Part shown: piece by piece, positions 33,594 to 41,574 of the stretch
Position numbering within the stretch: position 1 is the stretch's first letter
How the letters are laid out: each line of letters begins with the position of its first letter
DNA from: a virus
DNA: 64,000 bases
IMG/VR virus record: IMGVR_UViG_3300045421_000501
Coordinates: 50,183-114,182 of that record
Reading direction: 5' to 3' (one strand)
Made by a program: the position numbers and the translations under genes
Notes under the pieces: model-generated
Seen by the model: only the letters and a program-made list of their open reading frames with translations
Database searches by the model: none
Told to the model about the DNA's origin: nothing

Positions 33594-34436
33594 ATGGCAA
33601 GCGCATCAGAATTTTCAGCACAAAAAATTTATATTGGACCAGAAATTCCAGCAAGAGTGGATGCTTCTGAACTTACTTTGGATGAAAAAGCAATTCCTTT
33701 TTCTGGAACTTTAGCCTGTGTGGGACCAGCATTTTTTGGAATGCCGACAAATCTTGGATTTGCACGAGGTGTAGTTAATGTTGGACCATCGTTGCCACCA
33801 TTTAGTGCTACAATTCCTGGATTATCTTTAGATGTGACTGGAGCAACTCATCATAATGGATTAGTAAATAATTTTGGATTGAGTAATCATATAGGATCTA
33901 CTAATCATATAGGTGCAGCATTTAGTCTTGGTGCTATAATGGATATAGGAGTATCGACAAGAGTTGGAGCTTCTGCAGCTGTTGGTGGAGAAATAAACGC
34001 ACAACCAAATCAAAACGATTCGGCTGTTTATATGACATCAGCAGCACCATTTTATCAACATTTTGGAAATATGAACGTGGCTGGAGCATTTTCTGCATCT
34101 ACAAAAGCATTTGAAATTGATCATCCTACAAAACCGGGAATGAAATTACGTTATGGATCACTTGAAGGTCCAGAAAATGGAGTATATACTCGTGGAACTG
34201 TGACTGTGGATGGAATTATTGAACTTCCCGATTATTGGTCAAAATTAGTTGATCCTGCAAGTCTGACTGTCCAATTAACTTCAATTGGAGTATATCAAGA
34301 ATTGTATGTGGATCATATTGAATGGGGGCAAAAAATTGTGATTAGAAACTCAAGTGGTGGCAAAATTAATGCTTACTATTTTGTTCAAGGTGAACGAATT
34401 GATGTGGATAAACTTGTTGTCGAATTTCAGGCTTGA
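33594..34436 (+). CDS. Virion structural protein, baseplate or spike associated
   Basis: Product of 280 aa. The central part is Gly/Ala/Asn-rich with repeated NHIG-type units (LSNHIGSTNHIGAAFSLGAI). The C-terminal part has KLRYGSLEGPENGVYTRGTV and IELPDYWSKLVDP, a block often found at the end of phage fibre and spike proteins. It directly follows the spike gene, so a tip, plug or fibre-attachment role is possible. The sigma70 promoter for the next gene begins at its last codons. Confidence 0.6.
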   Translation: MASASEFSAQKIYIGPEIPARVDASELTLDEKAIPFSGTLACVGPAFFGMPTNLGFARGVVNVGPSLPPFSATIPGLSLDVTGATHHNGLVNNFGLSNHIGSTNHIGAAFSLGAIMDIGVSTRVGASAAVGGEINAQPNQNDSAVYMTSAAPFYQHFGNMNVAGAFSASTKAFEIDHPTKPGMKLRYGSLEGPENGVYTRGTVTVDGIIELPDYWSKLVDPASLTVQLTSIGVYQELYVDHIEWGQKIVIRNSSGGKINAYYFVQGERIDVDKLVVEFQA

Positions 34437-34461
34437 CACCGTTGCTTAAGTGTGCTAGAAT
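34433..34461 (+). promoter_or_regulatory. Sigma70-like promoter before small genes and tRNAs
   Basis: TTGACA (34433-34438), 17-bp spacer, TAGAAT (34456-34461), 22 bp before the ATG at 34483. It probably drives the two small genes and the tRNA cluster. Confidence 0.75.
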
Positions 34462-34482
34462 ACCAAAGTAATTCAAAATCTC

Positions 34483-34674
34483 ATGTCAAATCTAAATCTT
34501 CAAAACGAATATGTAGACAATCTTAAAGTACATATTGAGAAAAAGTGTTTTTACTTATATGGTTCGGATGGATCTTATGAAACCATAAGTTGTGATACTT
34601 CGGAGCAATTTATTGGTATACTAGAATTTGCTAAATCTAGTATACCAAGTCGAATTACATATGGCACAAATTAG
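34483..34674 (+). CDS. Small hypothetical protein (63 aa)
   Basis: Starts MSNLNLQNEYVDNLKVHIEK and contains CFYLYGSDGSYETISCDTSE; a small beta-rich fold is likely. First gene after a strong promoter, overlapping the zinc-finger gene by 14 nt. Function unknown. Confidence 0.6.
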   Translation: MSNLNLQNEYVDNLKVHIEKKCFYLYGSDGSYETISCDTSEQFIGILEFAKSSIPSRITYGTN

Positions 34675-34819
34675 ATGTCCATATTGTGGGCATATTCTTG
34701 GAAATAGAATTGAATTTGGATCTCACCTTAAAAGATGTAAAGAAAATAATAAATTCAAATTTGATTCTCCAAAAAATAATTCAAAAAGAAGACCCTGGCA
34801 AAGAAATAATCCAAGGTAA
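34661..34819 (+). CDS. Small C2H2-like zinc-finger protein (52 aa)
   Basis: From ATG 34661 the product starts MAQIRCPYCGHILGNRIEFG and continues SHLKRCKE. The Cys6-Cys9...His-x3-x-Cys pattern can bind one zinc. The C-terminus is basic (KNNSKRRPWQRNNPR), suggesting nucleic acid binding. It ends two bases before the first tRNA and is probably co-transcribed with it. Confidence 0.6.
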   Translation: MAQIRCPYCGHILGNRIEFGSHLKRCKENNKFKFDSPKNNSKRRPWQRNNPR

Positions 34820-34821
34820 AT

Positions 34822-34909
34822 GCGAGTGAGACTTGGTAGTCAGAGGAGTTTTATAAACTCTTTCCGCCAGATTAGCGGCTTTGAAGTGGTTCGAATCCAC
34901 TCACTCGCA
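34822..34909 (+). tRNA. Class II-type tRNA with unusual anticodon (UAU by my folding)
   Basis: Acceptor GCGAGTG/CACTCGC, T-arm AGTGG-TTCGAAT-CCACT and a long variable arm (CCGC...GCGG) are clear. The anticodon arm GGAGT-TTTATAA-ACTCT gives anticodon TAT. Bacterial long-arm tRNAs are normally Leu, Ser or Tyr, none with UAU. The D-arm is short (GACT-TGGT-AGTC). Either the tRNA is degenerate or altered, or my arm boundaries miss something. Identity left open. Confidence 0.6.
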
Positions 34910-34932
34910 TTCGTTATTTGCGAATAACGAAT
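34909..34932 (+). other. 10-bp perfect hairpin between tRNA genes
   Basis: ATTCGTTATT / AATAACGAAT with loop TGCG fills the space between the first and second tRNA. It may be a processing signal for the tRNA transcript or a duplicated end. Confidence 0.75.
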
Positions 34933-35005
34933 GCTCGTTTAGCAATCTGGTGAATGCAATCGACTCATAATCGATCCGAGGTGAGTTCAATTCTCACAAC
35001 GAGCA
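34933..35005 (+). tRNA. tRNA with anticodon CAU (Met or Ile2)
   Basis: Acceptor GCTCGTT/AACGAGC, anticodon arm ATCGA-CTCATAA-TCGAT (CAT), T-arm GTGAG-TTCAATT-CTCAC, discriminator A. It lacks the G-C run of initiator tRNA, so it is elongator Met, or Ile read as AUA after lysidine modification by host TilS. The AT-rich phage would benefit from the latter. Confidence 0.85.
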
Positions 35006-35007
35006 TT

Positions 35008-35080
35008 GCCCGTGTAGTCCAATGGCAGAGACAGAGGACTTAAAATCCTTCCAGTATCGGTTCGAATCCGATCACGGGTA
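35008..35080 (+). tRNA. tRNA with anticodon UAA (Leu) but a short variable loop
   Basis: Acceptor GCCCGTG/CACGGGT, anticodon arm GAGGA-CTTAAAA-TCCTT (TAA), variable loop only CCAGT, T-arm ATCGG-TTCGAAT-CCGAT, discriminator A. UAA reads the Leu codon UUA, but bacterial tRNA-Leu has a long variable arm; this gene has a class I shape. Confidence 0.85.
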
Positions 35081-35084
35081 TTTA

Positions 35085-35091
35085 CTAAATA
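35085..35091 (+). promoter_or_regulatory. Late promoter candidate
   Basis: CTAAATA directly after the third tRNA and 24 bp before the ATG at 35116. Confidence 0.5.
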
Positions 35092-35115
35092 AAATTGAAA
35101 AAAATTTTTATAAAA

Positions 35116-35304
35116 ATGGCATATAGAGTTAAATTGGAAATCGACGGACAAACTTCTTATTTGAAATCAATTACAAATCAAATTTTTCTGGATGATCCAA
35201 AATTTGCAAAAAAATTTAAAAATTCGGAACTTGCAGAAATTGCAATCGAAAAATCTAAGTGGCAGTATCAAAGATATTGTATTGTAGAAGAGGTTGAAGT
35301 TTGA
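35116..35304 (+). CDS. Small hypothetical protein (62 aa)
   Basis: From ATG 35116: MAYRVKLEIDGQTSYLKSIT, a beta-strand start, then a charged helix (KKFKNSELAEIAIEKSKWQY). The frame is open to a TTG at 35095, but the late promoter position favours 35116. Convergent with the minus-strand gene ending at 35314. Function unknown. Confidence 0.55.
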   Translation: MAYRVKLEIDGQTSYLKSITNQIFLDDPKFAKKFKNSELAEIAIEKSKWQYQRYCIVEEVEV

Positions 35305-35313
35305 TCAAATAGT

Positions 35314-36033
35314 TTATTCAAAAAAATACTGCTGATTATTTGAATTTTCAAAAACAGAAATAATTTCTGATTTTTTACTAATTTGAGCATCAAGTTGCAT
35401 CTTTGCAGTCTGATATGAATATCTTTGCAATTCCCAAGAAGATCTTGCCTCTTTGAGAAGATTAACTTGAGTTATTAAAGAATTTCTTTGTGTCTGTAGC
35501 GGTGTAATTTGATTTTCAAGAGTACTAATTGATGCTGCATATCCGGTGCAAATGATATCTGTATCAAACGTATAATATGTTCCAATTGCAACTGTAGATG
35601 AAATTTGATTATATGTTCCAATACCAATTGTATTGGATGTAAGAAGTTGTGTTGTTTTTGAAAATGGATTTGGAGAAGTAAATTGCCAAGAATGTAAAGT
35701 TATATCGTCTCTTGTGATGGTAGTAATTCCTGTAATTATTCCTGGGCATCCAAATAAATTTGCGGATACCCCAAGACCAATAATTTGAGATTGTAATTTT
35801 TGAATGTTTGTATTTAATTCTAAAATTTTATGATCAAGTCCGTTGATGGAAGGATTGAATTTTAAGATCTGTTCATTTACACCTTCAAGAATATATTGTG
35901 GATCTGAATTTGAATCTGTTTGAATTATAAGTCCGGAAATTGTTTGATCTAATTGCTTTTTTTGCTCCAAATCTTGAGCAATAGATCTTTTATATGATGC
36001 AATCAAGTACTGAGTTTTTGAACCAAGTGGCAT
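35314..36033 (-). CDS. Coiled-coil protein, possible fibre or structural accessory
   Basis: Product of 239 aa from ATG 36033 (MPLGSKTQYLIASYKRSIAQ). N- and C-terminal thirds are heptad-rich coiled coils (KKQLDQTISGLI; LENQITPLQTQRNSLITQVN). The middle (GIGTYNQISSTVAIGTYYTF) is a Thr/Gly-rich beta segment similar in style to the fibre proteins. The frame is open to 36105, but the late promoter at 36062-36069 lies inside that stretch, so 36033 is chosen. Likely a virion or assembly protein. Confidence 0.55.
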   Translation of the reverse strand: MPLGSKTQYLIASYKRSIAQDLEQKKQLDQTISGLIIQTDSNSDPQYILEGVNEQILKFNPSINGLDHKILELNTNIQKLQSQIIGLGVSANLFGCPGIITGITTITRDDITLHSWQFTSPNPFSKTTQLLTSNTIGIGTYNQISSTVAIGTYYTFDTDIICTGYAASISTLENQITPLQTQRNSLITQVNLLKEARSSWELQRYSYQTAKMQLDAQISKKSEIISVFENSNNQQYFFE

Positions 36034-36035
36034 AG

Positions 36036-36043
36036 TATAAATA
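36036..36043 (+). promoter_or_regulatory. Late promoter of the large fibre gene
   Basis: TATAAATA, 30 bp before the ATG at 36074. Confidence 0.65.
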
Positions 36044-36061
36044 TAGTGAAGAAGGTGTCTG

Positions 36062-36069
36062 TATTTATA
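36062..36069 (-). promoter_or_regulatory. Late promoter of the minus-strand coiled-coil gene
   Basis: TATTTATA on the plus strand is TATAAATA on the minus strand, 28 bp before the ATG at 36033. The two opposing promoters overlap in their transcribed starts. Confidence 0.65.
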
Positions 36070-36073
36070 GTCA

Positions 36074-39000
36074 ATGCCATTAAGTAGATTAGAAAATTTT
36101 CTCAAAGATGTTCAAGGAAACGTAATTTATGTTAATCCTTCAGAACTTGATGCTACAGACGATATTAATAATCAAGGAAATTCAAGGACTCGTCCATTTA
36201 AGACAATCCAAAGGGCTTTACTTGAATCTGCAAGATTTTCATATCAGTTAGGAAAAAATAACGATAAGATTGATAAAACAACAATCTTTGTTGCACCTGG
36301 AATTCATTATATTGATAATCGTCCGGGACTTGCCATTGATACTGGAGGAAATTTAACAGATATTAATGGTTCTTCTGCAACAATTGATCAATTGTCTGTA
36401 GGAACTAATTTTGATATTAATGATCCAAATAATGTTCTTTGGAAATTCAATTCAATTCATGGTGGCGTAATTTTACCAAGAGGAACTTCTGTTGTTGGAC
36501 AAGATTTAAGAAAAACAAAAATTCGTCCAAAATATGTTCCCGAACCAGGAAATTCAAATATTCAAAGATCTGCAATTTTTAGAGTAACTGGAACGTGTTG
36601 GTTTTTTGGATTTAGTTTTTTTGATGCAGATCCAAATGATCGAGTTTATCGAGATTATACTACTAGTGTCTATTCTCCTAATTATTCTCACCATAAACTA
36701 ACTTGCTTTGAATATGCAGATGGAGTTAATATAGTTCCTGGAAAAGGAAATACTGATCTTGATATGTATTACCATAAGCTATCTTTAGCTTATGGTGTTA
36801 ATTCTGGTAGAGCACTTCCGGATTATCCTACAAACACTGATTTTGAAGCAGTTGTTGATGAATATCGAATTGTTGGAGCATTGTCTCAAATTGGAGATAT
36901 CTTAATTGAAGACATCTATTCCGGAACAAATCCAACTGATTCTGTTGCAACTTCAATTGTTACTGTTGTTACAAGAACAAATCATAATCTTTCTGTAGGA
37001 ACTCCTATTTTAATTACAGGAGTTGATAATCCGGAATATGACGGAAGTTGGGTAGTCGCACAAGTAACTTCCGAAACAAATTTTACATATCAAAGAGCAA
37101 CATCTCCAACATCTACTGCAACTCCAGATTTGAGTGGAAAAAATCCAAGAGTATTTGTTGAAAGTGATAGTGTATCTTCTGCTTCTCCATATGTTTTCAA
37201 TTGTTCTGTTCGTTCGGTATATGGATTGAATGGAATGTGGGCTGATGGAGATAAGGCAACCGGATTTAAGTCTATGGTTGTCGCGCAATTTACTGGCATT
37301 TCTTTGAATAAAGATGATAATGCATATGTCAAATATAATACAACTACAGGAGTATGGGAGGATCAAACAACTCTTGGATCCTCAATTTCACTTCATACAA
37401 ATAGTCTTGCAAAACATAAGCCGGATTGGCAAAACTTTCACATAAAAGTATCCAATTCTGGATTGATTCAAGCAGTTTCTGTGTTTGCAATTGGATATGC
37501 ACAGCACTTTGTTGCTGAAAATGGTGGAGACATGTCCATCACAAACTCAAACTCTAATTTTGGAGCAAAAGCATTAGAATCTGACAGATTTAGAGGAGAT
37601 GCATTTCTTCGAGATGATTATGGGTATATTACAGATATTGTTCCTCCTCAAAAGAATACGTCAAAAGAAACAAATATTAATTATCTTGCATTGGATGTAA
37701 ATGCGACTGCAGGAGTAGCAACTGATACTAAATTATATCTTTATGGATATAATCAAAAGGATACTGTTCCACCAAGGTCAATATCTGGTTATATTGTTGG
37801 AAATAGAGTAGGAGATAATCTTTATTGTGAAATTAATAATATCGTTTATGAAGCACCAATTTTGATGCCGGTTCCTCAATCAAATCCTAATTTACGAATA
37901 TCCGCAAGAAAGGAATATTTTGTTGGAAGATCTTCTGGAATTAATTCAATTACTGGAAATACTTTTACACTCGAAACTTCACATAGACTTAATAATGGAG
38001 AATCTGTTCGTATTGTTTCTGAGAATGGTAGTATTCCGGATGGCATCGAATATCGAAAAATTTATTATGCAATTACAAATGGATTAAATCCAGATCAAAT
38101 TCAACTTGCAACTACTTTCAATAATGCTCTCTCTGGAGATGAAATTGTAGGTATTAATAATCTTGGTGGAAAAATAAAAATTGTTTCAAATGTTTCTGAC
38201 AAATTACCAGGAGAACCAGGACATCCAATTCAATTTGATGGTACTGGATGGTATATTGGAGTCGGAGTAAGTAATTCTCTTCGATCTGCAATTGCAATAA
38301 ATCAAGCAAAAATTACTCCAAAAACATCAAACACAACAATTCGAAGAACTCCAGACATTAGAACTGATTCGAGAAAAATTTATCGTTTACGTTATGCAAT
38401 TCCTGAAAATGCATTAAATGCAACACCACCAGCAAATGGATATATTTTACAGGAAAGTAGTTCCGAAATTGATGATACGATTTATCAAAATGATTCGACA
38501 AATATAACTTCTGTCACCAATCTAAGAACAAATACAAATATTATTAATGCTTCTTGGAATTCGAATGTTGGTATTATTACTACACAATATCCACATAATC
38601 TAAAAGTTGGAAATTTAGTTTCAATTAAGCGTCTGAAGAGTACAGTCAATGTAATTGGATCAAATAATCTTGGATTCAATGGACTTTTTGATGTACTTAA
38701 AATTGATGATAGTAAAACATTTAGAATTGGACTAAGCACAAATCCTGGATCAATTTCTACAGTTGCATCAAAGGCTCCATATACATTTGAAGATATATCT
38801 GTAGTCGGTTCTGGAAGAACTGACAGTCCTTATTTTTCAAGAAAAGATTTTGGTCCAGCTTTTCAGATATATAATCAGCAGACAATTCAAGAATATAAGT
38901 CAAATATTCAAGATGGAATATATGATTTGGGCATAAATGCATTCATTTATACCCCTGAGGTTTCTCCATTCTCAACATCTCGAAATAGATTTTCTCAAAA

Positions 39001-41554
39001 TTTGGATAATTTTTATCCATCAATTGATCTGGATAATCCGAATGATGATCCCTCATCCGCAACAAGTTATGCTGTTCGAAATATTATCGGTAAAGTAGAA
39101 ACAAATGATAGTAAGTTAAGTGTAACTAGAGAAACACTAAATGAATTTTTTGCACAAACCGGCATTGGTATTGGTATTACTGGAGCTTCTTTTTCTGGAA
39201 CTACTCTTACTCTTGATACGAATGTAGAGCATAATCTAAATTCAATACAAACTTTTACTATAACCAATTCTGGATCTTCAAATGGAAGAAATTCCGGATC
39301 TGCTGAATTTTATTATAATGTAAATTTTACAGGTGGATCCGGAACAGGTGCGACTGCAGATATTACAGTTAATGCTGCAGGACAAATTACATTAATCAAT
39401 TTAATTGATAGAGGATCAGGATATAGGGTAAATGATGTTCTTACACTTAGAAATGTTCCAACATATGGATCTCCAACTTTATGCACAATTCGAGTTAATA
39501 CAATTTATAGTTCGATTGGAGATGCAATTCAAGTTGTTGGTGTCGGAAGTACTTCTTATAATGGAACTTATCGAATTAAAACAATTCCCGGACCAAAACA
39601 AATTTCTTATACCGGATCCGCTTCTGGAGTATCTACCGCAGGAGGATATATTTTTCATGTTGGAATATCGACAAATATTGTAGATATAAAACATGATGCT
39701 CTAAGTGGAATTGCCACTGTTTTATTAAAATCTGATATTGGATTGAGATCTGGAGATCAAATTGTAATTAATGGATGTACAGGATTTTCTACTGTCTATA
39801 ATGGAACTTTCTTTATTGGTGATCGAGTAGGATATGGATCTTCCTTACTTGTAAATATTGGAATTACGACAAATGCCCCCGCATTTACTGGTATTGCCAC
39901 GGCTCATGGAACTGGAATAGGAATTCGATCAAAGGATCGAAGAATTCCAATCTATGGTGGAGTGACTGATAGATTAATTTCTGGAATGACAACAACAACC
40001 ACATCATTATCGTTGTCAAATAATCTAATGTTCCGTCGTGGAGATTTCTTACTCATCGAAAACGAGATTGTAAGAATTACAAATAATGATATTTCACAAT
40101 GTCTTCGTGGTTTATTAGGAACGAATGCGACTCAACATTTAGAAAATACTTCAGTAAGAAAAATTCGTGTACTTCCTGTAGAAAATCGCAGATATTCAAT
40201 TCTTCGTGCTTCCGGTCATACTTTCGAATATCTTGGATTTGGTCCTGGAAATTATTCGACTGCAATGCCATCGAATCAAGATCGTAGACTATCTTTTGAC
40301 GAAGAATTACTTTCTCAATCATTATCTACCAGAGGTGGATTGGTTGTTTATACTGGAATGAATTCAAATGGAGAATTTTTCATTGGTCGTAAGAAATTTG
40401 ATGCAACCACAGGAGAAGAAATTGCACTAACTGAACAAATTGAAACCGTTCAAGAAGAAGTCATAACAACAAATAATAGTGCAGTATATGATGATCTGAC
40501 TGTCAATAATAATCTCTACAGTAAAGGAAATACTGAAGTTGTTGATCTTGCTCTCAAAGGAAATCGTAGTGGAGACATTTCTCAAACGGTATATGTTGGA
40601 ATTCAAAATAATAATGCTTGTCCAACAAGTGCAAATGATAATATTTTGTTCAGAACTACTTTCACTCGGGGTGGATATATTGGTTGGGTAAAAACAAACG
40701 AAGCAAACACAGCAAATCGTTGGAAACGTTGGGGTAAGATTTCCCATGAATGTTCAAGTGATCATTATGTATTTGATAAAATTGGTGTGGGAGTCACTTA
40801 TTGTGCGGATCAGTATTCCCTTCAAGTTGTTGGAGTAAGTACATTTAGTGGAAATCTTTTTATTACTGGAGTAAGTACATTTAGTGGAAATCTTTCTATT
40901 ACTGGATTCACAACTTCTACTGCAGGTGTGAATATCGGTGCAGGAAATACTTATTATGTAAATGGAAATCCTTTATTGCCTGTTGGTATGGTAATGCCAT
41001 TCGCAGGAACAACTGCTCCTGCAGGATATCTATTGTGCTCTGGACAAGCAATTTCAAGAATAACTTATGCAGCTCTGTTCAATTCAATTGGAACGACTTA
41101 TGGTGCAGGAGATGGCACCACAACGTTCAATGTTCCCGATCTTCGAGGTAGAGTTATTGCTGCTCCTGATAATATGGGAGGATCCGCAGCAAATCGATTG
41201 CATGGACGAGTTGCAAACTCTTCACAAACAACGAATTATAATGCACCAGGAGTTGTTGGTGGAGAACAGGATCATGTTCAATCTGTAAATGAACTTGCAC
41301 AACATGCTCACCCAAATAGTGCTAGTTTGAGTAATATGAATCATACTCATAACATACTACTAGGAGATAATGCAAATAGTGGATCCGGAGATTTTGCATT
41401 AGACACCGGAAGTAATAAGATTGTGACTACACAAAATCCTAATAATTGGAATCCAAGTGTAAGTGTAACTATTAATAATAATGGTTCAAGTTTTCCAATG
41501 AACAATGTTCAACCAACAATTGCAATGAATTATATCATTTTTGCGAATGCCTAA
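36074..41554 (+). CDS. Very large tail fibre/structural protein with collar domain
   Basis: Product of 1826 aa. The N-terminus (MPLSRLENFLKDVQGNVIYV, RTRPFKTIQRALLESARFSY, TTIFVAPGIHYIDNRPG) resembles a pectate-lyase-like beta-helix start shared by large cyanophage structural proteins. The middle is a string of beta-rich repeats with ISTxxG motifs. The C-terminus (VGMVMPFAGTTAPAGYLLCS, TFNVPDLRGRVIAAPDNMGG, EQDHVQSVNELAQHAHPNS) is a phage tail collar domain as in short tail fibres. Probably the main host-contact fibre or baseplate-attached spike. By far the longest gene in the window. Confidence 0.8.
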   Translation: MPLSRLENFLKDVQGNVIYVNPSELDATDDINNQGNSRTRPFKTIQRALLESARFSYQLGKNNDKIDKTTIFVAPGIHYIDNRPGLAIDTGGNLTDINGSSATIDQLSVGTNFDINDPNNVLWKFNSIHGGVILPRGTSVVGQDLRKTKIRPKYVPEPGNSNIQRSAIFRVTGTCWFFGFSFFDADPNDRVYRDYTTSVYSPNYSHHKLTCFEYADGVNIVPGKGNTDLDMYYHKLSLAYGVNSGRALPDYPTNTDFEAVVDEYRIVGALSQIGDILIEDIYSGTNPTDSVATSIVTVVTRTNHNLSVGTPILITGVDNPEYDGSWVVAQVTSETNFTYQRATSPTSTATPDLSGKNPRVFVESDSVSSASPYVFNCSVRSVYGLNGMWADGDKATGFKSMVVAQFTGISLNKDDNAYVKYNTTTGVWEDQTTLGSSISLHTNSLAKHKPDWQNFHIKVSNSGLIQAVSVFAIGYAQHFVAENGGDMSITNSNSNFGAKALESDRFRGDAFLRDDYGYITDIVPPQKNTSKETNINYLALDVNATAGVATDTKLYLYGYNQKDTVPPRSISGYIVGNRVGDNLYCEINNIVYEAPILMPVPQSNPNLRISARKEYFVGRSSGINSITGNTFTLETSHRLNNGESVRIVSENGSIPDGIEYRKIYYAITNGLNPDQIQLATTFNNALSGDEIVGINNLGGKIKIVSNVSDKLPGEPGHPIQFDGTGWYIGVGVSNSLRSAIAINQAKITPKTSNTTIRRTPDIRTDSRKIYRLRYAIPENALNATPPANGYILQESSSEIDDTIYQNDSTNITSVTNLRTNTNIINASWNSNVGIITTQYPHNLKVGNLVSIKRLKSTVNVIGSNNLGFNGLFDVLKIDDSKTFRIGLSTNPGSISTVASKAPYTFEDISVVGSGRTDSPYFSRKDFGPAFQIYNQQTIQEYKSNIQDGIYDLGINAFIYTPEVSPFSTSRNRFSQNLDNFYPSIDLDNPNDDPSSATSYAVRNIIGKVETNDSKLSVTRETLNEFFAQTGIGIGITGASFSGTTLTLDTNVEHNLNSIQTFTITNSGSSNGRNSGSAEFYYNVNFTGGSGTGATADITVNAAGQITLINLIDRGSGYRVNDVLTLRNVPTYGSPTLCTIRVNTIYSSIGDAIQVVGVGSTSYNGTYRIKTIPGPKQISYTGSASGVSTAGGYIFHVGISTNIVDIKHDALSGIATVLLKSDIGLRSGDQIVINGCTGFSTVYNGTFFIGDRVGYGSSLLVNIGITTNAPAFTGIATAHGTGIGIRSKDRRIPIYGGVTDRLISGMTTTTTSLSLSNNLMFRRGDFLLIENEIVRITNNDISQCLRGLLGTNATQHLENTSVRKIRVLPVENRRYSILRASGHTFEYLGFGPGNYSTAMPSNQDRRLSFDEELLSQSLSTRGGLVVYTGMNSNGEFFIGRKKFDATTGEEIALTEQIETVQEEVITTNNSAVYDDLTVNNNLYSKGNTEVVDLALKGNRSGDISQTVYVGIQNNNACPTSANDNILFRTTFTRGGYIGWVKTNEANTANRWKRWGKISHECSSDHYVFDKIGVGVTYCADQYSLQVVGVSTFSGNLFITGVSTFSGNLSITGFTTSTAGVNIGAGNTYYVNGNPLLPVGMVMPFAGTTAPAGYLLCSGQAISRITYAALFNSIGTTYGAGDGTTTFNVPDLRGRVIAAPDNMGGSAANRLHGRVANSSQTTNYNAPGVVGGEQDHVQSVNELAQHAHPNSASLSNMNHTHNILLGDNANSGSGDFALDTGSNKIVTTQNPNNWNPSVSVTINNNGSSFPMNNVQPTIAMNYIIFANA

Positions 41555-41557
41555 ATA
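41551..41557 (+). promoter_or_regulatory. Late promoter candidate
   Basis: CTAAATA overlapping the stop of the large fibre gene, 18 bp before the ATG at 41575. Confidence 0.5.
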
Positions 41558-41574
41558 CTTAAAAATGTAAATAA

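Noticed and set aside
34822-35080. tRNA cluster as a prophage attachment site
   Set aside because: No integrase and no duplicated tRNA end is visible; T4-like phages are lytic and carry their own tRNAs.
36034-36105. Longer N-terminus for the minus-strand coiled-coil gene
   Set aside because: The extension would cover its own late promoter (36062-36069) and the start of the divergent fibre gene; ATG 36033 fits better.
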